Positions 55,207-64,000 of a stretch of 64,000 nucleotides of DNA are shown here, piece by piece (position 1 is the stretch's first letter; each line of letters starts with the position of its first letter). This DNA comes from Cheiracanthium punctorium. Taxonomy: Eukaryota > Arthropoda > Arachnida > Araneae > Cheiracanthiidae. The DNA is taken from the NCBI GenBank assembly GCA_038373885.1, contig JAWZYV010017527.1, positions 558,001-622,000 of the forward strand, in the 5' to 3' direction. The notes under the pieces are model-generated. The model worked only from the letters and a program-made list of their open reading frames with translations. It was not told the DNA's origin and ran no database searches. The translations under genes and the position numbers were made by a program.

Positions 55207-55428
55207 ATCCTGCGTAGGCAAACCTGCACGAGTAGTATCAGCCAGGGGGGCGTTCTTGAGGGGATGAATTTTTAAGGGGTTCTAACGCTTATTCACATAA
55301 CATCTGCAGAGAACCTCCCAAAACTCCAGGCCTTTACATCGACAGTCGCACGATAGGCTAGAACCCGTGACCTTTCGAATTTCATCCGTCTACCATGTTC
55401 ATTGGCTTATCCACTCGGCCATAATCGA
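55207..55428 (-). repeat. tRNA-derived SINE (family 1), best preserved copy
   Basis: On the minus strand: ATGGCCGAGTGGATAAGCC (box A), GGTCACGGGTTCTAGCC (box B), GGCCTGGAGTTTTGGGAGG, GCGTTAGAACCCCTTAAAAA, CGTGCAGGTTTGCC. It gives the reference order of the family's parts. Confidence 0.7.
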
Positions 55429-56103
55429 ACTAAATTAGCTCCGGTGGATTTCACTTTTGTAACGATTGTAACAAAATGGAACATAATTTAAATCAGTCAG
55501 AATTAATTTAGCTCTGCCGATATTTTAAGCGTGATAGATGCTGATAATTTTGGGATGATTCGCATTCTTATAAATCAGAGGAAGCCTACCTATTGCTTAT
55601 CATACGCCACTTTTTTTTTGTACACGACTTCAGAGATGCGCCATACAACTCAAGCACTTTTTACACTTCTTTACGTTCAATGGTAGACGGCTGACAAATT
55701 CAAAACACAATAAGTGACAAATTCAAAATCTTCCAGAAAATCAATAAAACATATTTTCTTTTAGCCACACGAAATGGTATTTTAGCACAACAAATTAACC
55801 GTTGATTATTGTCACGGATTAGGATGACAACATGTAGAAAATATAATAGGTTTTTAAAATTGTTGAAAGTGTTACTTTGTTTTAAATTTTTCAAATTGAA
55901 AATAAAAAAGGACTTACTAGGTTTATCCATTTTGATATCTATACGAAAAAATTAAATTATTGAAAAGTACCAAGTAAATCATGTTCACACGACTCTCTTA
56001 GAACGAAAAATGCTAAAAAATTCATTTTGAAAAATTTGTCCCTTACAGTGTTTTAAATTTCGGCAGCCATGAGCTGGGAAATACGAATACAGTCAGGCAC
56101 AGG

Positions 56104-56265
56104 CATGGGCGCCGACAGAATATTTCCTAGGGGTGGGGGCAAAGACTACTTCAACGTATGGTTACCATGTTGGAAAGAACAAAAAAAAGCAAGTGGAAAC
56201 ACTGCATACGATAATCCAGAGGGGGGGGGCATTTCCCCCCTTACCCTATGCTGCCGGCGCCCATG
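56104..56265. mobile_element. hAT-type MITE, copy 3
   Basis: The ends are CATGGGCGCCGACAG and CTGCCGGCGCCCATG, with an exact 8-bp duplication GGCACAGG (56096-56103 and 56266-56273). Confidence 0.75.
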
Positions 56266-56379
56266 GGCACAGGGATGTAATGCGCCACGATTTGGCCGCC
56301 CCTGCTATAAATAGTACAAATTATGCTTTTTTTCGCGTTCGTTTGGGCACGAAATATATGTGTCTTCTTACAACATACA

Positions 56380-56545
56380 TTTCGTGCAATGCATTTCAAT
56401 CATTGCACGAATAATGCATTTCAATCAATGCATTATCAATGCTTTTCATGCATTTAATCTATAATTGCATTTCAATATATATTCATTTATATATTGAATA
56501 TATATTGAAATGCAATTCAATCATTATGCATTTCAATCTACAAAA
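56380..56545. repeat. Minisatellite and palindrome with GCATTTCAAT core
   Basis: GCATTTCAAT recurs five to six times. 56465-56520 is also an inverted repeat, ATTGCATTTCAATATATATT ... AATATATATTGAAATGCAAT. Confidence 0.6.
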
Positions 56546-57042
56546 TAAGCCGTCTTTTATATATAACCCAAACTTAATTTTTTCTTTGGGGAGGGGGGAG
56601 GAACGTGCCCTCCTGGCCCTTCCCCCCCTCTGGATCCGCCAATCGGCATTTACGAATTCGGGTCAGGCAGCAATAGTCCCTTTAATTTAGTTTCATAGCT
56701 CTTTCATGCCCGGATGAGCCGCAGTAAAAGAGATCGGTCTCTCTCTTATTACATTATTTTTATTTTGTTTTGTGTGTTCCGAGGAGCGTGGCCCTTCTCT
56801 CTACCTACGCCAATGTGCTTAGGTGCGACAAGTCTAGGCGCCAAAGAAATAATAAAGGTATACGTGTACGTGCACGGGTGCGTTAACGAACAAGAGCTAT
56901 GGACTAGTGGGTTAGCATGGCAACCAAACACACGCGAGGTATTCAAAGAGGAAGAAGAAATGAATGAGAGAAATAGAGGAAAGGTTGTTAAACTATATAT
57001 AGTATAATGCACAGTGCATACTGTAGCCAACTGTCTACACCA

Positions 57043-57293
57043 CAGTGGCGGATCTAGAAATTTTTTTTTGGGAGGGGCTAATTTTTTTAAAAAGCTTTTT
57101 CACCCAATTAAAATGTACTATAAATCAAAATTTTAGTCTAAACTAATGTATTAGGCTTTTGGGAGGAGCTAAGCAATAAAATATGATCATTTTAGCTATT
57201 TAAAGCGTATAATAAAGCAGAATGTTACCCTTGAGCAATCTCTTTTGGGGGGGGGCTGAAGCCCCCTAGCCACTCCCCTGGATCCGCTACTGC
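57043..57293. repeat. CAGTGGCGGATC-type MITE
   Basis: Inverted ends CAGTGGCGGATC and GATCCGCTACTG with G-run/C-run flanks. A related inverted sequence lies at 63640-63790 (GGTAACATTCTGCTT). No clean target duplication is seen. Confidence 0.5.
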
Positions 57294-57396
57294 CAAGTAT
57301 GAGCCAACTGTCTACACCGCAACTTTTGTAAAGTTGCGGGCCGTGTAAGTGGATTTATATGGGATTTTGATTTAGTTTATATGGATTATCTATGGG

Positions 57397-57543
57397 CAGT
57401 GGTGTAGCTAAGGGGGTGGATAGGGAGGGGGTCAGGAATTTTTTGGCATACAAAATGTATATTCTTCATCGCGTACACGTATACTTATATGTGAGTTGCA
57501 GTAGTCGTAATCCCCGTATGAAAAATTTCTGACCACGCCACTG
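57397..57543. mobile_element. hAT MITE of the CAGTGGCGTAGCC family, 147 bp
   Basis: The ends are CAGTGGTGTAGC and CACGCCACTG, with an exact 8-bp duplication TCTATGGG at 57389-57396 and 57544-57551. It fixes the ends and type of the family seen at 30260, 35800 and 51030. Confidence 0.75.
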
Positions 57544-57554
57544 TCTATGGGAAT

Positions 57555-60060
57555 TTGAAAAGCTTCGCGGGCCGGATCAAAAGTCATGGCGGGCCACATC
57601 CGGCCCGCTGGCCGGGGGTTGCCCATATGGGGTCTACACGGTCATGTTTCCGTTATAAAAAGAAAATTTTGTTGTTTTTGTCTAAAATATGCCTCTAAAA
57701 AATGAAAGGCCATTATGGAAATAATTTTTAGTTTTTAAAAATGTACGGCAACATTATTTTTAGAGCAAACAAGCATGAATTCATAGCATGTGAATCCAGT
57801 CGACTGAACAAATTTTTGCCCGAATTTTTGATTGTTTCTAATTTTTATTGCTAAATGAATATGAGTACAAAACTTAAAAAATAGTTGTATTAGGACTCAA
57901 TAAAGTAGAATTAGGCAATATTACTTTCTTTTGTTTTAGAGCTATAGGGTGGACATTCTAATTTTTGAATATGAACTTTTTTCATGCTCTTTTGGGGAAA
58001 CTACGCGCTGAAATGTTTTTAAAATATTTTTCCTAGCATAAGTAAGCTTAAATGAAGTTACAGTTTTATTTTCAACCCTTTTTAAAAAATCACGGATTTT
58101 AGGTCTCAAGCCTCCAGCAAAGAAGGGTGCTACAAAAATCGCTTACTCTAACTCTAGTAAGACTCTCTGATCTATTTTCTATAATCGGGGCGGAAAATGA
58201 GCTTTATATACATTTTTATATTTTCTTAAGGTTGTTCCTTTTTGGAAATCATGCAACTCTTGAACAGCATTTCAGAAAAATGAATTGTGCTAGAGACTCT
58301 AAAAAGTTTAGAATGCCTCTTTGCAAGTTGTACTGTGAACTTTTACAAACAAGGAACTTACAGTAATTAAGAAACACTCTCAAAAAGCAAAAACAAAAAT
58401 GCTTAACATGCTGGATTTTGCAATATTTTCCTCAACAGGTAACACCTCAGCTCAATTTTGAAGGCGATTTTTGAGCTCATAATTTTTTTTTTTTTCTTTT
58501 AAAGTTGCATGAGACATACAGCTTGCCTGTTAATGTCTGTCCATAGCAGAAGAAGACTTTGCAAACTTTTGTAGGTGCTCTAAATAGTTTTTCGCGAGGG
58601 GGGAGGGGAGATGATTATCCTTTTTTTTTTTAAAGAAAATCTCTGCATATAATATTTCTTCCAACAGCTTTGCATTTTTAATGCACAAATAGAAGAAAAA
58701 ACGTTTACAAAAGATAAATTAATATTTTTTTGTAATTTAAATCAATTATTTATGAATTAGTACTACATGTGCCTGGACATCATCTCATGATAGTCAGTAA
58801 TGCAATATAGAAAAATTTGGATCTTATTGCAGAAATCTCTTAAAAGATCCTTTCCCTGAAGAAAACTGTTGAGTTCACCCCCGAAGCGATGGCCGGACCC
58901 ACTGATTTTTTGGGGTCTCGCAAAGGGGCCAGTATTGATTACATTGTATTATACGGAATTAAAATAATTAAAAAAAACTTTATAATAAAGACAATCTTTA
59001 TTTTTGTACATTATTTAACCCTCTCGTCACCGAATTATGAAAAATCAGAGAAAAAAAAAATCTGTCTAGCATTGAATGCATCTGAAATACTATTATAAAT
59101 CAGGCAAAAATATTTTTTTTCTAATGTCGATTAATATTAGATTTTTCTAATATTAATTTCTGCCTTTTCGAAGCATTTTGTTATGCTAAAATGAATTTAA
59201 AAGGATGCACATATTAGGTAAAGGTTGAGGAATAAGGAAAAAAACTATACTTACCTTAAAAAGAAAAAAAAAACGGTAAAAAAGCAGCGTCAATATTTTC
59301 TTAATTTTTCTCCTGAAACAATGAAGCGAAAACTGTAAAAAAATGATCTAAATTGACTAGTACTGCAATCTAGGCACGATTTATGCATCTAGGTAAGAGC
59401 CTCATATACTATGATATTGATATCACTGAAAGAAAAAAATACTAAATTCAATTGTTTTCTCTCTTAAATATTGCTATTTGAAGTAGGAGCCTCATATGAG
59501 GTTCAGGGTGACAAGAGGGTTAAAGTAAAAATGAGTTTCTCGCCGAAACCGTCGCGTCGAATAGAACCAAGCCGGAAATCTTAATAGATTTCTTTTCTAC
59601 AAAAGTAATTAAAACTGCGTATTGAAATTATATGTGATTTTTTTCTGTGGGTGCTTGAACCCCGGAGCACCCAAGTAGTCGGCGCCACCGGTACCACAGT
59701 GCATAGGGGTGAAGAACCATGATTCATTTTTTTCGAGTGTTTAACGCTATGGGCTTGTTTTGAAAGCTGTTCAAAAGTCCTGTGGCGACAATCGCTCTTC
59801 AGGTGGAAAACCCTTAAAGGTTGTTTCTTTTAGGAAACCATACAAGCTTTTTAAAGAATCCACTGTAGCGAGAGACTCATAAAAATTTAGAATGCCTCTT
59901 TACAAACTGTACTATGCAGGGAAGTAAACAGTGAACTTGTAAAAAAAAATTAAATAAATCCGAAACATTCAAGAAAAAAATCTTAAGCATACTGAATTTT
60001 TAAATCTTTCCCTAAAGACTTCGCGCCATTTTAAATGGGGATTTTCATACTGAATCCTTT
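57555..60060. other. Non-coding stretch
   Basis: It begins with a GCGGGCCGGATCAAAAG hAT-like end also present at 29575. AATTTAGAATGCCTCTTT recurs at 58305 and 59885, showing a diverged duplication of roughly 57990-58380 and 59750-60010. No gene is recognised. Confidence 0.4.
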
Positions 60061-60094
60061 CCCACCTATATAGAACAACACCTTTATATAGTGC

Positions 60095-60385
60095 CTAAAG
60101 CCGAAAAAGTACATCCGTTGCCATCTCTCGAGTTAACTACCAGCAACATGGCGGCCGTCCGAATCGCCCATCGCGTGCTACTAGAGATGGACGCGAGACC
60201 TCGAGACGATACCTCCAGCTGCGAGACGAGACCTCGAGACGAATACTTCGATGTGAAAGTGGGAGACGAGACGAGACCTGAGCTATTTCTCGTCTCGCAT
60301 GGTCTCGCGTCCATCCCTACGTGCTGCATAGCTAAAGTCCTTTTCTGACAGAAGCCGGCTGTGCAGCGCCGCACAGCCGGCTATG
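60095..60385. mobile_element. Diverged fold-back piggyBac-like MITE, copy 8, with nested insertion
   Basis: CCGTTGCCATCTCTCGAGTT, ACCAGCAACATGGCGG and CATCGCGTG match the family arm. After the nested hAT MITE it resumes at TTTTCTGACAGAAGCCGGC, including a GC-rich hairpin CAGCCGGCTGTGC ... GCACAGCCGGCT. The TTAA ends are lost. Confidence 0.55.
60182..60319. mobile_element. hAT MITE nested in the piggyBac-like MITE
   Basis: The ends are TAGAGATGGACGCGAGACC and GGTCTCGCGTCCATCCCTA. The 8-bp duplication is CGTGCTAC / CGTGCTGC (7 of 8). The family sequence at this place reads CGTGCCAC, which supports insertion there. GAGACGAGACC repeats fill the interior. Confidence 0.7.
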
Positions 60386-60389
60386 TTTT

Positions 60390-61480
60390 GGATTGTTTTG
60401 TTTACTTATTCCTTTACTTATCAAGTAATGTAATATTCTTAACGAATACATGAAAGGTAAAAATAAAAATTCATTATACTCTCACACTTTAGTTTAATTA
60501 ATTAAAAATTTGCATAAAATACATTGCAAGGAAATGCAGAGACGGATTTTAGAATTTTTTCGCCTATAGGCTGAACAAAATCGCAGCCTACTCTACCGGC
60601 TTTGAAAATTGCCACCGTAGGCTATAGCCAAGGACGTATTTAAGGGGGGGGGGAGGAACCAGGGGGTTCGGACCCCCACCCCGAAATTTTGAGTTTTGTT
60701 ACTAAAATGATAATGATGTAGTCTCTTTATGAAAAATTCTGCTTTTTTACCGCTTGGACTCCCTCAGAATGTTTTTCTGGATGCGTGCCTGCCTATAGCC
60801 TGACTAACCAATTTAGAAATTCACCACTACCGACACGGCATTATTTATAAAATAAGAATAATTAAAAATTCTTAATTATACAAGTAAAAATATTTATGTG
60901 CTAATTTTTTTTTATTTATTAAACTGAAATGATAATGAGAATAAAAGCGTCTTAACGTGATTGGTGCGAAGCTTTTCAGCGACTGAAAAAAGAAGCTTAC
61001 AAAATGGATAAAATAATGCGCTTACTGATAAAGTAAACTTTTTAGAGGGATATCATTAACATTTTTGACAGAGAAGCTAAGATTGGCATTAACGATTTTG
61101 TTAATCCGTGTTACAAAAAATAAAGTAAAATAAATGAAAAAAAAATCTCCCGATTGTGTTGATTAAGTTTATTAACAATGCAATATTATAAGTATGTTCT
61201 ATTACCTTGATCCGTTTAACAAAAACTTTTCAAAAGCATTTAGAAGTTATTTGGTTAGTTTCTCCGAACCTTATTCCTGTTTTTTTTTTTTTTTTTTCCT
61301 CTAACCGTTGCCAGACTAGGGAATCAAATAAAGACAAAATGGTCCATATCTTAACTCGCCCAGCGATTTGTTAGAAGCATACCCATTGTATTTTCAACCA
61401 ATTTGTTAAGCTTTTGTTTGTTAGTTATGGCCACCAAAGAAGAAAGAAAAAAAAAAAAACGTAACTCGTTTTTCAAAAAT
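60390..61480. other. Non-coding stretch with one MITE-like repeat
   Basis: 60640-60790 is a copy of the G-run/C-run family of 1253-1500. The rest is AT-rich and unrecognised. Confidence 0.35.
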
Positions 61481-61489
61481 CCTTCCTAA

Positions 61490-61765
61490 ATTGGCGCTTT
61501 TCCGCCGAACCGCCAGTAAATTTCCGTTCACGCCAAAATCTTCTTTCCATCGCCAAGCACCTCTTCAACCGTGTGGCAACCTTTTCAGTCAGCTTCAAAT
61601 GTGTGGCTGTGTTTGTGCTGCTGGTGTCGTGGAGTATGGACTGCATTTTAGTCTGAATTTTTCATCGGGGGTGTTTTTATTCTGGTTATTTTAGTGCTCT
61701 CAAATACTCTTGGATAGATCTGTGTCTCTTATTTGGGTGTTGACGGTCCAAGCAGATTTCGGTGA
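61490..61765 (+). promoter_or_regulatory. Candidate promoter and first non-coding exon
   Basis: A GC-richer stretch has an arthropod-type initiator TTCAGTCAG near 61586 and a splice donor TTTCG/GTGAGTTC at about 61761. No downstream coding exon was found up to the window end. Confidence 0.25.
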
Positions 61766-63470
61766 GTTCAAATATTTTTTTTTTTTTTTTTAATCCCAAG
61801 TTATCTGGACCTGACTGGCGCTGCCGTAACTTAGGCTTAGGCACGGCCATGTTTTTGTACGTGTACTCGCCGCAAACAGGGTGTGTTGCGAGGGGCCCCC
61901 GCGAGATCGCTTTATATTCAAAAAATTCCGAGTTTTTACTGTTGATTTTTCGGCGTCGTGTCCCCTTCTACGAGCTCTTGAGAATGATCGTGCACCACCA
62001 TGAATATTTTTTCTGCAGAAATGACGTTGTGGAACGAGCGTGTCTGCCACACCCCCTTCTTAAATAATAAATAATCCAGCTTTTGAAAAACTGCACGGCT
62101 TGATTTGATTTCTAACCTCATCTTTCTCGGTCGAATCTGAAAGCGATCTCACGGGACCCGTTGCTTACAGCTATTGGGTGTTGTGAATAAATTATGTGCG
62201 TTGGTCAAGTGTTTAGATTTTTTTTTTGGTGGTATGTTTACTTTCGTTCTTTCATGTTTTATTTAACGAATGAGGAAAACATGTTTAATTCTGCTAGTGT
62301 TCACGAAATATGGTTGGTAATTAACTTAGAATATTTTATGATTATCCATGATTCATTTTATATGCTTTCCATACATTGGTGATTCCAGTGTGGTCAGATT
62401 ACTTCATAAACGCTAACTTATGAGACATAAACGATGCTCTCATGATTGATGCTAAGTGTTTTTCCCACCAAATAATTGCAGGAATAGGTTGTAGCATTTC
62501 CCTTTAACAAGACTGGTTTCCTTATAACTTTTAGAAGTGGGGGATATTTTTACAGTCATTGTAAAATGTTATTAAAGTGTAGGTATGTTTTTCCCCCTTC
62601 CCAACAGCGCTCTGTGAGTTGCATATATTTAAAGATTTCTTTTAACTGTTTTCTTTTATTGATCCTTTATGGTTGTATTAGTTATTCAGATTATTATAAG
62701 CGGTTTTATTTTAATGTTGCAACTATGCATATCCTTTGCCACTCTTAAATATCAAGATTTCTTTTTATAGATAACATGCTCGTATTTTCGCTATTATTCA
62801 TGTGTCGTATATTCATTATTAATGAAAATAAATTCGATTCGGGTAATATTTGTATACAAATAATTTAATTGCGTGTATCTTTTTCCTGGAGGTTTTATGC
62901 TGGAAATGTAATCTATAGCATTCATTTAAAGCTCGTTATTTTATAAAAATTAAAGATATTTAAAAACTCATCGTTATTTATTTTTTTAAAGCTTTTTTTA
63001 TTTACAAAAAGCAAGTAAAAGATTAACCGGAAGCGTACATTTAAATGGCCGTAACTTGACCCCATCGGTCGATGCTTGACCCCTCTGCTCCTAATGTCCC
63101 AGACAAGAAATCTCCCCGAAAGCCCCCCCCCTCCGCCACGCCCGCCCTCCGATAGAAATCTCTAACTGTGTATTTTTGTCAGGTACGACAGCTCATGAGT
63201 TTTTAAAGTACAAAATTATTTCACATTGGAGTATTTCTATTAATAAATAACTTGTCTTATTGTATTGACGATGCATCGTTTGTTTAAAGGAATGGTTTTT
63301 ATATTTTTTTAATAATAAAAACCATTCTTAATAATACCACCATATAAAATCTGTATGCAGGTTTACATTCTAAAGTGGAAAAAATAAATAAATAAAATTC
63401 AAAATTCAGGTTATTTTGCACAATTTGATCAAAATGTGCTACCTGAAATTACATTACGTTTAGTGCAAGA
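61766..63470. other. Non-coding stretch
   Basis: It starts with a T run. No coding frame with a family signature is seen; a C-rich patch lies at 63120-63150. Confidence 0.35.
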
Positions 63471-63471
63471 T

Positions 63472-63598
63472 AGTAAAAATACTTGAGCTAAACACTTAAA
63501 ATTGTAAAAATACTTGAGCTAAACACTTAAAATAGTAAAAATACTTGAGCTAAACACTTAAAGTAGTAAAAATACTTGAGCTAAACACTTAAAATAGT
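63472..63598. repeat. Tandem repeat, four copies of a 31-bp unit
   Basis: The unit is AGTAAAAATACTTGAGCTAA followed by ACACTTAAAAT. Copies are contiguous and nearly identical, a recent minisatellite. Confidence 0.85.
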
Positions 63599-63639
63599 TA
63601 AAATAACTTATTTAAATAGTTAAATTAGCCCCTGAATAC

Positions 63640-63790
63640 AGCAGCGGATTCAGGGGAGGGGCTAGAGGGCTTCAGCCCCCCCCCCCAAAAGAGTTTGCTA
63701 AAGGGTAACATTCTGCTTCATTATGCACTTTGAATATGTAAAGTGACCTTTTTTAATCACTTAGCCCCTCCCACTTGACATCCCGTAATT
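63640..63790. repeat. CAGTGGCGGATC-type MITE, second copy
   Basis: GCAGCGGATTCAGGGGAGG with GGTAACATTCTGCTTCATTA matches 57150-57293 inverted. Target duplication is not resolvable. Confidence 0.45.
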
Positions 63791-64000
63791 ATTTATTTTT
63801 TTAAATTATATTTCTACAGTTCTGATATGTTTGAGTAAAATGTTCTTTATTTATTACTTTTACTTTGCGCAGAATAAATAAATTTTTTATTTAACGTTAC
63901 TTTTTACATTTAAGTAATTATGAAATAAGTCATTTATTTAGCCACCCTGGAAAATATTGAGTAGATTGTTGAACTCGTACACTTTTTAAAATAAAAATGT

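Noticed and set aside
63472..63598. CRISPR-like array
   Set aside because: The 31-bp units are contiguous with no unique spacers, and the genome is eukaryotic. It is a minisatellite.

Overview
The window is eukaryotic nuclear DNA, AT-rich and dense in transposable elements. It has spliced genes with large introns, polyA signals, tRNA-derived SINEs, and many TIR elements with TA, TTAA or 8-bp target duplications. The repeat content looks like an arthropod, possibly a chelicerate. That placement rests on general appearance and is weak. There are no prokaryotic features.

One host gene can be assembled exon by exon on the minus strand (22992 down to 1752). Its four coding exons have compatible phases and consensus splice sites, and encode a 169-residue secreted protein with two EF-hands that resembles MCFD2, the LMAN1 cargo-receptor partner. 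Its second intron, about 17.7 kb, carries the most striking object in the window.

That object (3970-17910) is a 13.9-kb near-perfect palindrome. It is flanked by a 6-bp target duplication, CATGTA, and begins AGTAGTAG / ends CTACTACT. It sits inside a repeat whose unoccupied copy is also in the window (24214-24260). The termini and 6-bp duplication match the Maverick/Polinton style of integration. No polymerase, integrase, ATPase or capsid gene was seen. Each arm instead carries one intact, inward-facing 515-codon gene. Its product has a degenerate ALKBH2-like (AlkB) domain with most cofactor-binding residues replaced, a Myc-like nuclear localisation signal and a C-terminal CaaX box (CVIM). 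The arms are separated by a 70-bp spacer and differ by a 741-bp indel and a few substitutions. I interpret it as a snap-back, non-autonomous relative of a Maverick-like virus or transposon.

The rest (23-64 kb) is mostly repeats: an 8-copy family of fold-back elements at TTAA sites (piggyBac-like), hAT MITEs with exact 8-bp duplications, a complete hAT element with a broken transposase, a Tc1 element with a frameshifted DD34E transposase, Tigger/pogo elements, a mariner fragment, several SINEs, and two families of long repeats with 173-175-bp tandem units. A few CpG-richer patches could be promoters of neighbouring genes, but no second host coding gene could be supported.
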